A DNA stretch of 64,000 nt from Ascidia mentula (Eukaryota > Chordata > Ascidiacea > Phlebobranchia > Ascidiidae). The notes under the pieces were generated by a model. The model had not been told where the DNA came from. It saw nothing but the letters and a program-made list of their open reading frames with translations, and did no database searches. Below are positions 50,601-60,452 of the stretch, one piece after another; positions within the stretch are counted from its first letter, which is position 1; every line of letters starts with the position of its first letter. The stretch is taken from assembly GCA_947561715.1 (NCBI GenBank), contig OX387200.1:12836501-12900500 (forward strand). Reading direction: 5' to 3'. The translations under genes were made by a program, and so were the position numbers.

Positions 50601-53003
50601 AGCTACATAAAAGAAACTCTCCAAATGTTACAGTCAGTTGAGATACCAATCTAAGGATGTATAATATATATCGAGAAATATTAAATAAACTTATTAACAT
50701 TGTTCTCACAAAAATTATCTTAAATCTTATTTGCCAAGCTTAACATTGGTCCCAAAAATCACAACCACATTGTCAGGAAATCATATGATTCACCACACCT
50801 TTTCTTCTAAAGCAGCCAAATCGCGTTCCACACTTTCATGGATTCTTTGAAGAGCTTGCACAGAACTTACATCTGACCCAACATCTTCAGAACTAAGGCT
50901 TACTTCTTTGTCTTTCATCCAAGATATTGTTTCTTCAACATCTCTACAATAGATTTTATGACATATTTGTAGAAAGGTTGTTAAAACAAACCCAAATGTT
51001 TTATTGGAATATACCTGTTAAATTTGTGAACTTCAATAGAAGTTGTCAACATTTTATTTCGGGTTTCAGCTTGATTGTTTAGATTTTTCCATGCTAAATT
51101 TACTTCTTCCTGTTTGCTCTGAATATGTTCAGATTCTGGATGTTTTTCCTCTGTAACCTAAGAAAGAGCAATTTGAAAGTTCACTTAACTACTTTTTTAA
51201 CCAAATATGCAGTCCACCATTTTTTCAGCCTCATCATTGAGATCTTTAATTCTTTCACCAAATCCTTGCAGTTCACTTAAAAAATCATCAAATTTTCCAT
51301 ATAACATATTGACATGATCAATATCGTTTCCTGTATCAGTTGAAGTTACAACCAACTCCTGCAAAGCAAATTAAACACATTTTTAAAACAATTTTGTGTT
51401 TTTTAATGATATCCTACTTTGTCATTAATCCAATAAAGTGTTTCATCGCACTTTCTAGAAAAAGTCACCCATGACTTTGTTTGTCGAAGTCGTATGCCTC
51501 GTAGTTCCAATGCCTTGATCAATTTATCCCATAATTCATGAAGTTCCGACAGGCGGTTCTGTTGCAAAAATTTGATAATAAATTAATCATAATCATACCT
51601 TGAGAATTACAACATCTAGCTTGTACACTGAATATTAAAATTGTCATCGCAACCATAAAAAAAACCTACAGAATAATACTTTGAGAGGTATGCTTATTTT
51701 TATTTGATATGTGATAGGCTTAGAAACTATAATAATGACAGATATTCTTTTACTTTCGTTGTTGACTGTTGCTTTTTGTAATAACACACAAAACAAGTGT
51801 ACAAATATATTAAAAAAAGATTCTATTTGACAAGACCAATGTTTCCGTTCCCGAACATACCTGGATTTTACTTTCAGTATTTGGCCTTTCAATACCAATG
51901 GCTTTGCCTTCTTTATTCAACTTTGACAATGATGCCACATTGGCATTAACTTCAGCCTCAAGAGCACTGTGCTTCTGTATTCTTGCCTATACAAATTGTT
52001 TTTGTTTGTTTTTAGTTTGGACAACTAAAGTTGTTGTATTTGCACAATTAACTTTTTTATATAATATACCCAAAAAATGCATATAAGTAATATCATGCCT
52101 TCGCATAGCAAAGTAGGATCGCCCCACTGCGCAGGCCCTTTATATTTCAGCCCTCGTATTCTGATAATAAGGTTCACAGACTTCGCAGCCAAGGTATTAC
52201 AGCCAAGCTGGATTAGCCACTTCTCCCGACAAGTCAGAGCAAGATCTGGAAAATCAAGCTTCCGGTGAATTTACAACCTTGGGCTAACTAGGCCCAACGT
52301 TCTACCAACTGAGCTACAGGAGCTCATTGGTTTCACAGGGTATATTGTGACCAAGGTTGGGCCTTGTTAGCCCAAGGTTGTGAGTTCCAACCTCACTGGG
52401 AGCTTGATTTTTCAGATCTCGCTCCCACTTTCAGGAGAAGTGGCTAAATCAGCTTGGCTGCAAAGCCTGTAAACCGTATACCCCCAAAATTTAGCAAATA
52501 CACTCATAGTCATATCCAGGGGGGTCTGGATTTGTAATGCTCGATTAACCTTAATTTACAGTAAAAAAATCAGACAATAAAAAAAATTAATACCCCCCCT
52601 TTAAAAATCCTGGATATGCCAACACATGCAAATCATATTGCAAAACCAGTGAAACATAAATAAAAAATTACACTAAAACAACACACCTCCAAATTTGTTG
52701 CATCTTTAGAACTGTCATCATAAGCAGCTTGAGTTCTATCTAATATCCATTTTTCAAGTTCCATAGCATCCCTAATGAACTGTTGAAAACCCAGGGCATT
52801 CAACAACCCTTCCCGACGTGCAACCAATGCATCTTTAAATGCCTGTCCACCAACCAAACATTTATTGGCAATATGCTGATACAACCTCAATAAAACAAAA
52901 CAAGCCTTACCTTATACTGTGACAGAATGTGTTCCCGTCTTAACTTGATGTCCTCCACAGTTTCAAGTTGAACAACTGATGTTGCTATATGTTCAGTAGC
53001 CAT
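35109..53003 (-). CDS. SPTAN1: alpha-spectrin (non-erythroid alphaII type)
   Basis: Forty-nine coding exons join in one frame of about 2497 residues (human alphaII 2472); exon positions are in the partial entries. Alpha-spectrin pairs antiparallel with beta-spectrin and crosslinks actin under the plasma membrane. The start [10 protein letters not shown] leads into the partial first repeat that forms the tetramerisation site ([15 protein letters not shown]). About twenty three-helix repeats of about 106 residues follow, then an SH3 domain ([15 protein letters not shown]...DWWKVE...GFVPSASLK) inserted in the ninth repeat. The C-terminal EF-hand domain ([18 protein letters not shown]) ends [11 protein letters not shown]. 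Exon joins preserve frame throughout. Two serine/acid-rich inserts are unlike vertebrate alphaII. The symbol is the vertebrate orthologue's; invertebrates usually have one such gene. Confidence 0.96.
36484..36501 (-). other. possible 18-base cassette exon in spectrin
   Basis: On the minus strand a polypyrimidine tract and CAG precede 18 bases encoding CYLLD, followed by GTAACT. Human alphaII reads ETRTYLLDGSC at this place, and the neighbouring exons join in frame without these bases. If included, the junction codon with the next exon would read TGA. It may be a relic or a regulated cassette. Confidence 0.45.
39774..39797 (-). repeat. fragment of the 'gctgcagacag' element in a spectrin intron
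   Basis: 'gctgcagacagatggccact' continuing 'gttt' matches 22659-22682 in PSMC1 exactly, then diverges. It is a truncated copy. Confidence 0.55.
44709..53003 (-). CDS. SPTAN1: alpha-spectrin exons 1-22 (N-terminus to SH3)
   Basis: Exons in order of transcription: 52911-53003, 52687-52842, 51861-51986, 51418-51558, 51218-51358, 51015-51157, 50799-50943, 50120-50272, 49685-49813, 49457-49629, 49144-49324, 48898-49089, 48658-48813, 48377-48581, 47921-48102, 47745-47861, 46806-46932, 46615-46737, 46387-46547, 45230-45379, 45030-45161, 44709-44890. Exons 21-22 encode the SH3 domain with its conserved ALYDY-like ([13 protein letters not shown]), WW (DWWKVE) and FVP(S/A) segments. Exon 10 ends in a serine/acid-rich insert ([12 protein letters not shown]). 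Boundaries were set by GT-AG, by frame and by similarity, and could be off by a few bases. Confidence 0.9.
52130..52325 (-). mobile_element. tRNA-derived SINE, copy A
   Basis: On the minus strand the element starts 'agctcctgtagctcagttgg', a tRNA-like head with box A at 52305-52316 (TAGCTCAGTTGG) and a box B-like GGTTGTAAATTC at 52267-52278. An unrelated body with 'gcttgattttccagatct' and 'gagaagtggctaatccagct' phrases follows. It lies in spectrin intron 2. It is not a working tRNA, since the anticodon and acceptor arms do not fold properly. Confidence 0.75.
52350..52480 (+). mobile_element. tRNA-derived SINE, copy B (5'-truncated)
   Basis: The plus strand carries 'gttagcccaaggttgtgagt' followed by 'gagcttgatttttcagatct' and 'gagaagtggctaaatcagct', the same phrases as copy A in opposite orientation. 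The tRNA head upstream of box B is mostly missing. The two copies face away from each other, 24 bases apart. Confidence 0.7.
52511..52618. mobile_element. short foldback element in spectrin intron 2
   Basis: It begins 'catatccagg' and ends 'cctggatatg', with C-rich 'accccccc' just inside the right end. The wording of the right end recurs near 2043-2075. It is a likely MITE fragment. Confidence 0.45.
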
Positions 53004-53026
53004 AGCACTTTTTTAACTACCTCTGT
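53004..53026 (-). promoter_or_regulatory. splice acceptor before the spectrin start codon
   Basis: On the minus strand 'tttttttgttaacag' ends about 22 bases upstream of the ATG. It implies a 5'-UTR intron or a spliced-leader addition site. Confidence 0.45.
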
Positions 53027-56000
53027 TAACAAAAAAATTACAATTTGCTGCTGTTATGCAACCCAAATTTAAGCAAGCATCTGGCAAGCAAGATGAAAAA
53101 GAAATATTCTTAGCATTGCTTTCAAGCAAGGTAATGTTTGTTAATCTTATAAAGAATATTTTTTTCTGAGGTTATGTGGTACACTATTTTCTTCGCAATA
53201 ATTTGTTTTTGCAATGCATAACAAAAGCAAAAATATTTATTGTTATAGGCAGAAAAAAAAACTATGGTGCATAAACCATCGTAAAACTAGTGATCATACA
53301 ATCAATAAAAGCACTTTAGTTTTTAGTTTTTTCGCTTCACAATGCAATTATGTTAACCAGCTTTTTAAGAGATTAGTACAGACATGTGTGTTTGTGTGAA
53401 TCATCACAATAAATAAAAAATGCAGCTGCAAAAAAATCAAGTAAGAATTTCAGTGACCCAGTAATTGCAAATTGGGCTTTGTATAGCCATATGCAGGACC
53501 TGGACCAAAAAATAAGCACACTGGTTTTTATGTGACACAGTAGATAAGAATTATGATTTATTTGGGAAAATACTACTAAACCGGATCACAAAGTTTTCGC
53601 CAAACTTGCTCCACATATAAGTCAAACAGCAATAGGTGTGTAAAACAGCAATATGTGCGAATTTTAATGAATATGCGCGAACAGGTCAACCACCTGTTAT
53701 TTTTGGTTATGTATTTGAGTTGAAATACTACACGAAATTGTAGCGTTAATATTCGAACAGATTTCTATGTTACATAGGCTTATATGTGGATCAAGTTTGG
53801 CAAAAACTTTGTGACCCGATGTAAAAGTACCTTCCATTTATTTGGTGGTATTTCCAATTTATTGATTGTTGACATGACCATCTAAATAGTCTACCACTGT
53901 TGTTTTAATCATAATGAAAAAACTAGTTTCTAAAAATGAAGCACACCTCTATTTGCCATGACACTTTAATTGCAAATAAGAAAGTGTGTCAACCAACCAT
54001 GAATATATGTTGTTTCTTAATCAAAGATTGCAACACTTTTATCATAACTTTTTTAAGAGCAGGCAAATACGTCCAACAAATAACAGTTAAATATGAAAAT
54101 TATAAAAAAAAGGCTGCAAACACATACAAAACTTACCAAAAACAGACACATGAATTAATACAAAAAAGGAATTGGGAGCCTAATACTTGTATTGTATCAT
54201 GCAACAACCAACAATGTTTTGCCTTTATTCTGTACAAACTAAATCCCAACATACTGGACATAAATACCAACAAAACTGCAATGATAATAAATGGAAAACT
54301 GCACTATTCTCTATGTAATAAACAAAATAACGACCTGGAAAAAGTTAAAAAAGGGCATTTACAATCTTCGTTTAAAACTATTACAAGTGAAACGAAGAGC
54401 TGCGCCCTTGCGTTGCGCCGGTGCTTTCGGGGTGCGCCCTATTTATATCCTGTGACGTCACAATCGTTTAACATTTCTCTTTCTGAACAAACATTCTATA
54501 GATGGCCTAAAACTTTCTGTTTTGCAACCACCTTTGAAGATTTCTTTACACATTTCTACTAACATACAGGAAACCATTTGTGTTTTATCGTAGTGTGCTA
54601 ATTATACACATATATGATAGGTCCGTAATGGTATGTCTACTGATTGTCTCGGTCATGCATGGATGCATCCGCTCTGCTCTCTGTAGGCCGGCGTTAGAGC
54701 ATAAACACCAAATGCATTTGTGTACTTGACTTTATGCATTTATTTACAATTAAACGCATGTAGCTCTCCAGCCAACCGTAAAACTCGCAGTTTAACGACA
54801 AAGCGAGTCTTGTATCATTCCTCAATGTAGTTTTATCATTTTTAATTGCCTCAACAAACATTCGTTCATTTGTTCATCAATTTAAAAATGGCTTGTTACG
54901 ATCTTGTGATTCAATCTAATGTGCTCCACTCTTGCACGCAACAGAGATCAATCCTTATGTCATCTTATTCCACGCATTGCGATGAAATTTTTCGCTTACG
55001 TCAGACAGATTTTATTACCTACCTAAGCTACGATATAGTTGTACTTTTTGCCCGGTCAACACGCCTCTAAACGAGTCTACATATTGACCGCTTCGGCTGT
55101 TGAGCGAGGCAGCTAAAAAATCAATCGAATCGACTTTCTGTACTCCGATTCTGCCTCAATACGCAACATCTGAATGACTTGTCTCATTAAATTTTGATAT
55201 CGTTATATTGCGAGTTTTGCGAGTAGGCTATTACATAAATATTATATTGCGACTGTTAACTAGCATAAATACTACAGCAGCCTGATCAATTTCCATGTTC
55301 CTCTATTTTGGTGTGATGAAGAAAAAAATCTCAAGCCCACTGAAGTTTTGCCTTGTTAAATCACAAAAGATGCATTCGGATTATTCTGCGTCACAAAATG
55401 ACAAAGTGACGTGCGATTTCGTATGTTGTGCGATACTCCCTTTGGACCCCAAAAATATATGTTTACTTTTTACATCAACTGCAATTGAATTGGTGCGAAC
55501 TGCATAGTTTTGCCCCAATAAATATTACTTTTTATTTAAATGTTCTGTTCATTGCATTTAGCCCCTGGAAGTTTAACGAATTTATATATTTTTTAAGTTT
55601 TTTAGGTACACGTTAGACATATACCCTAGACTAGTTGAAAAGCTCTTGACTTCTAGCGCAGACAATCAAAGAACCAAAGGCTAGAAACTAGGAACAACCA
55701 TGTTCGTAATTATGGTTTACGCACTAGGTAGCACTTACGAGAAAGTTGTGCCTGTCAAACGATACGAAGGTAAAAGGCTAACATAAAATCGTAACTTTTG
55801 CGCACGTCACAGTACATTTGTTTTTCCCGAACTGTCACTGGAAACATCATGTCTGGATAAATTTTGATAAAGCCTGAGAAAGGGCAAAGTTGTTTGCCAC
55901 ATTACAATTTGAGATTATATATTTAAGATAGCCGCACAGTGGTCGACATGTTTAGAAATTGAGCATATATTATTCTCTTTCTTCATCTCATCCCGGTTGT

Positions 56001-56240
56001 ATCACATCCGGTCCGGATGACGTGTTGTGCTTGGGTCTTGATCACCAACGGATGTTTTACTGTTTACAAAAATAAACCCCTGAAGTCCGCGTTCAGTTCC
56101 GGTTTGACGCCCTGGCTCCAACAAGCTAGTAAAGTTCTGTGCAAACATGCGGATTACCTGTAGCGAAATTTTGTTTTTTTCGCATAATCGCAACCGACTT
56201 CGCATAATCAATAGGTTTGACTTCACAATCTTCAGAAATC
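53027..56240. other. intergenic between spectrin and VPS39
   Basis: Three kilobases without a recognised gene. A 208-codon open frame at 53936-54562 (plus) is rich in K, N and I, has no family motif and overlaps the promoter-like site at 54438-54460, so I do not call it. The remainder is AT-rich and shows no clear repeats. Confidence 0.4.
54438..54460 (-). promoter_or_regulatory. possible spectrin promoter: CRE plus TATA box
   Basis: Reading the minus strand, TGACGTCA (54453-54460) is a perfect cAMP-response element palindrome, followed six bases later by TATAAATAGGG (54438-54448). A GC-rich stretch unlike the surroundings follows. If used, transcription would start near 54410 and lead, after a 5'-UTR intron, to the spectrin ATG. 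Confidence 0.35.
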
Positions 56241-56258
56241 GGGCAGGACTGTTGCATG

Positions 56259-56331
56259 ATGCACGATGCATACACTGCACTGCCTGTTTTAGAAAGATTT
56301 CCTGTGAGCATTCAATCTATTGCATGTTACG
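56259..56331 (+). CDS. VPS39: VPS39 first exon, upstream copy (1a)
   Basis: Seventy-three bases encode MHDAYTALPVLERFPVSIQ and SIACY, ending with a G before GTGAGC. Vertebrate VPS39 begins MHDAFEPVPILEKLPLQI, so this is clearly a VPS39 N-terminus. The frame and the leftover base fit the downstream exon at 61161 exactly. A closely similar copy is at 60453-60525. An additional ATG stands directly before the start. Which copy is transcribed cannot be told from sequence. Confidence 0.75.
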
Positions 56332-56439
56332 GTGAGCAAATGCCTATGAAATTTTAATTGTGGAAAGGTTATTTGAAATGAACAACTGTAACCAGCGCAT
56401 GTTGCATTGAATATCTTAGGAATAGAGGTTGCAAATGTT

Positions 56440-57420
56440 TCAACCATAATCAATGGATTTGATGTCACAATCCTGTAGGTGAAGATTGGTTAAAAATGCG
56501 TACATAGGTTTTCGCTGACGTATGACGACAATTTGTTTTTTACTACAACATTGCAAGGGGACGCCACGCAGTCTCTATTCGATTTGATCTTTTATTTGAG
56601 TAATTTGTTTTCATAGTAAAGCGGCTTCCTTTCAAGCGCGTGTGGCGCGATTTGGTCAAATCAGTGAAATATGCCCGAAACCGGCCCAAGACAAATAAAA
56701 ATTGGCACGAAGGCACGACAATTACAGAACTTAAATGTGAATTAAGACATGGGAAACGTGTTTAGAATTGGCCCGTGCAAAAACGCGGAATACAATCATC
56801 ATTGAGATGTAAAACTGGTACCGGCAATGAATTAATGATATTAAAGCTTACTTTGTCTGACAGCCGGAAGTCACTCATCTTTCCAATCGTATCGAATTGT
56901 TTTTGCACATCTATCTTGAGTTTAACCACCTAAGTTAAAGGCAGTAAGTATTGACATAAAAACGTTGCAGTTTTATATCGTACGATTTAGAATGCAAAAG
57001 CGTACGCCAGGGGTGACGACTTTTAGTATTAAAGGCCCAAAAAATCTCCGCGGGACACTCTTTGGACACTCCTGTCGTACGCCTTAGCGCCTAATTGTCA
57101 CTTTTGGTGCTTGGTAATTTTGTTCCTCAACATATTTCGCTTTGCCCAAACTAACTTTCATCTAAATTCTAAACTAGTGCATTTTCAGCCAATCCTTGTT
57201 GCAATATGACGCCTGACCAATTAATGATACAACATAAAAGTAAATCTTATCTTTTCAAATAGCACAAAATAATAGAATGAATCTAAAGTAAAGTGAGACC
57301 TGCCTTTATAGCCGGAAATTTAATTATCATTCCGGCACGAGAATGTCGTGCATGTAATTTCACCGTAAGAGAACTAATTGGGTAGCAGCGCCCATATTGC
57401 CAAACGATTTGCTGCAAGCG
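56440..57420. other. VPS39 upstream region, no certain gene
   Basis: There is a possible minus-strand exon at about 56852-56931 (VVKLKIDVQKQFDTIGK..., bounded by AG and GT). A dispersed repeat is at 57105-57230. The rest shows nothing recognisable. Confidence 0.35.
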
Positions 57421-57429
57421 TCGGAATAG

Positions 57430-58055
57430 CCTTCGTCGGTCTGAAAATCGGCAATAAGGGATTGTGGTCAGTCATCAAAATAAATTTTCGGCCGAAAAGA
57501 TACTGAAAAAACTTGCGAATAGCAAACACCATTGCCAAAGCTTACTTTTGGATCTGGCTGTACCTCCTCTGGCATTCAGTCCGCAGTGTTTTAAAAATAT
57601 TTGCAATGGGCTTTTCACTTCCGTCCGCGAAACGATGAAATAAAACTGCACCAATTCCTACACTAAATGCGTCACACGCTATTCCAATCGGTAGGCTTGG
57701 TTCAAAAATATGTGAGAACATTGTCTGATGAAAGAAGATGTTTCAATTGCTTGAAAGGCTCTTGTTTTTTTTGCCACCTCCAAGTAACTGCCTTTTTCGT
57801 TGGTGGCATTTTTATGACGACTTTTACTTCCTTTGGCAATACTCCCCATAATGAGAAAATGCCAAAGGTATTCGACGCTTTGCTGTGCGAATTTGCATTT
57901 CTCCTATCGGCAACGCAGACCTTTTTCATCAAGTCGAAGCAAACGACGCAAATTTTGCAAATGGTGGATGTCGTCTAAAAATACCGCTACACCAGGTAAA
58001 CCATGTGTGGTGTCGTTTATTAACTTTTCGACTTTTCGAAAATGAATGGCAGAAC
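57430..58055 (-). mobile_element. broken Ty3/gypsy pol fossil (RT end and RNase H)
   Basis: Reading the minus strand, the end of a reverse transcriptase (VAVFLDDIHH, the catalytic YLDDI-type box, near 57980) is followed by the connection and RNase H regions (PFKQLKHLLSS, SLPIGIACDAFSVGIGAVL, KPIANIF, RKFILMTDHNPLL). The order and spacing are those of gypsy-type pol. Gag, integrase and LTRs were not found. It has a few breaks and is an old partial copy. Confidence 0.75.
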
Positions 58056-58084
58056 ATTTTGAAGAAGAAAAAATAGTGTTAGAT

Positions 58085-58150
58085 CAGTGGTTCTTAACCC
58101 GGGTTCGATTTCGACGTTTCTGGGGTTCGAAGAAGGTCCAATGAACGTTT
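58085..58150 (+). mobile_element. left terminus of a hAT-type repeat
   Basis: 'cagtggttcttaacccgggt' followed by 'ttctggggttcgaagaag' matches the style of hAT non-autonomous termini common in animals. No matching right end was found, so this is a fragment. Confidence 0.5.
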
Positions 58151-58922
58151 CAGTCATATTTTTTCAAAAAAATAAGTTGCAGAAACAAAAATATTGAATT
58201 TCGTGAGTTAAGTAGGAGGATTGATTGTAACCATTAAATAGATTCACTGTGATGTAACAATCAACGTGACTACTATTTGTACTCATAGTAATTGCTTGGC
58301 ACAGTATTTTGGGCACTTGCGTGAATTTGAAAATCGTTCGTAGTCATGGCTGACGTAAACAATCACGATATAAAATTCCTGTTGCTGCCAGGCATATTGC
58401 AATTAAAAATGTAAACAATCACATACATAACGTCATTAGGCTTCAGAAAAGGACTTTTCAAAACATGTTTTTGAATGCTGTGGTGCAATCAAAACACCAT
58501 TGGCATATTATGCTATAAAGTTATAGCTGATTTATGACAATGCATAATAATATGCGTTACAAAATTCGTCCAAAGTTAATATTTTTTTACATTTTCATAA
58601 ATTTTGTGTCAATCTATGCATCTTGCCAAAAAATTATCGAAATCCCACGATTAACGGCAGAGTTAGTTACGGGCGTTCAAAGTTTTGTCGACTAGCGTCT
58701 CTTTGGTCCTTAAAAACACACTTAAGGTTGATATTTAAGATCAGATAATAACATGAATTATTAGTACTACTAAGTTTTCTCACATAGATTGCACAGTTTT
58801 TCTGGTATGAGAGAACACAGTTTTTCGGGTATGATTTCTGCGTTTATAGACAAGTTTAATATGTTTGGAAAGCTTGATTTACGTGCTTTCATTTGTTGGT
58901 AAATTGAAAGTGGGATCATAAC

Positions 58923-59795
58923 CAGGGTGTCGATTTATGCCTTTTTCGCCATTCCAAGTGTTCGACACGCGACGCCACTGTTCGACACAGGTGCCGTGAA
59001 TAAATTTTAAGTTACCGATATACAATACCACGAACAGACCAACGTTATTGTTATCTACCAAAGTCCATAAATTGAATTACTTAATTTAGCCTAACGTATC
59101 GGTCTTGCAACATTCACATCGATCTAACTAGTTTTCTTTTTTCGAAGTTCTGACGGCAACAAATTTTCTATTAACATGTTGTAAATTTTTTGCCGTAGAT
59201 GCTAGTGGCAAAAGCGGCTCGAAGACGTTGGTACCAGTATAAGTCGTTTGATTTTAAACCACAACCAAATATTTGGGAAGAAATTTGTATTTCGAGTCAG
59301 TATCAAACAACAGCATTTAACCGAACGGTTACGTAGTGTTGAAAACTTAATGGCATTATCGTTTGGAAAACCCCACCCAAGATAAATTTGACTGTTTAGA
59401 TGGCTAAATAAACGCAACCGCAATAAATTTGTGGACAAAATCCATGCAAAAACCAGCGCAGTCAGCACTTGCTAACGTTCAGCGAATAAGCGCTAGCGCA
59501 TTAAACTAACCATTGTTCCGAACATGGAGCATTGTTACCGAACATGTGGCATTGTTGCAAAACAAGTACTATTTTTCGTTCAATCGAAAAGAGACTAGCC
59601 TCTACACATGCAAGGTTTTTAATTGTTTTGTCGTTATTTCAACGTGTGTATTCTAAACTTATGTAAGTACAAGAATCATGTAATCGAAATATGGTCGTTC
59701 TCATGCGTTAGTTACCAGATACGACATTTTTACTATTCGACACGCACGACAATTTTTCTCAAGATGTTCGACCGCAATAAAAAATCGAGGCCCTG
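58923..59795. mobile_element. non-autonomous hAT element with intact 8-base target duplication
   Basis: It begins 'cagggtgtcgattta' and ends 'aaaatcgaggccctg', an imperfect inverted pair with CAGGG/CCCTG tips. Directly outside, 'atcataac' stands on both sides (58915-58922 and 59796-59803), the eight-base duplication of hAT transposons. At 873 bases it has no transposase; the 88-codon minus-strand frame inside is unrecognised. It contains the 'gcattgttaccgaacatg' repeat shared with 1640-1790. Confidence 0.8.
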
Positions 59796-60107
59796 ATCAT
59801 AACTATGAAAAACGTTATTGAAGAAAAGTCGATATTTTTTCATGTTTTCGAAACATAAATTCATATTTCTGCAATTTTCCCATCGAATTTTTTAAATATT
59901 TTAATATCCTTTGAAAGAGTTACGCGCGTAGAATGATTTGCGCTAACATTTCACTGGGCAAATCTCTCTTTCGCAACTTATGACATACCGGTAATACGCA
60001 TATGATATTCATAACCGATTATGAATATGTTTTTTTACATAATATTGATATCGTTAGAAAGGTCAGCCTATGATCTATTAGGCCGGGTCCACACTCACGC
60101 TTTGCGC

Positions 60108-60171
60108 CGGCGGATTCTTTGTTTGTTTCATTATACGCCGGCGTATAATGAAACAAACAAAGAATCCGCCG
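60108..60171. repeat. perfect 64-base palindrome
   Basis: The arms 'cggcggattctttgtttgtt' continuing 'tcattatacgcc' are followed immediately by the exact reverse complement, with no loop. The preceding 'ggccgggtccacactcacg' (60081-60099) suggests it is the core of a foldback MITE, but the matching outer end was not found. Confidence 0.85.
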
Positions 60172-60239
60172 CTACCTCGTAGGTCGGCCGAGTAACCCGC
60201 GTTCAAAGTTTTGTTTACTGGTTTTGTCAATTTTTTTTG

Positions 60240-60452
60240 TCAACTAACATCCCTCTGGTAATTGATGTGCCTCACTACTGCAGTTTGGGATTTCAGACAT
60301 TTTTAGAACATATTTCACACGTTTCCACACTAGACCGAAATATTTATATGTGGAAGTATGCGAATCAAATTCAACCCACCTAGGCTACATTTTTTCCCCT
60401 GAGAAACTGAAGCATCTGGATTATTTAGAGCACCAGGCAGGACTGTTGCATA
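60240..60452 (+). other. sequence before VPS39 exon 1b
   Basis: AT-rich non-coding. Similarity to the region of exon 1a begins only at 'ggcaggactgttgcat' (about 60437), 16 bases before the ATG, so the two copies have different upstream DNA. Confidence 0.45.

Noticed and set aside
52260-52325. Possible tRNA gene on the minus strand
   Set aside because: Box A and box B are present, but the cloverleaf does not close and a SINE body follows; a second copy lies next to it.
53936-54562. 208-codon plus-strand open frame
   Set aside because: It is the longest unassigned frame, but it is dominated by K/N/I/T codons expected from AT-rich DNA, shows no family motif, and its end overlaps a promoter-like site on the other strand.
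56002-56335. Minus-strand frames around 56.0-56.3 kb
   Set aside because: They overlap VPS39 exon 1a in antisense and have no motif of their own.
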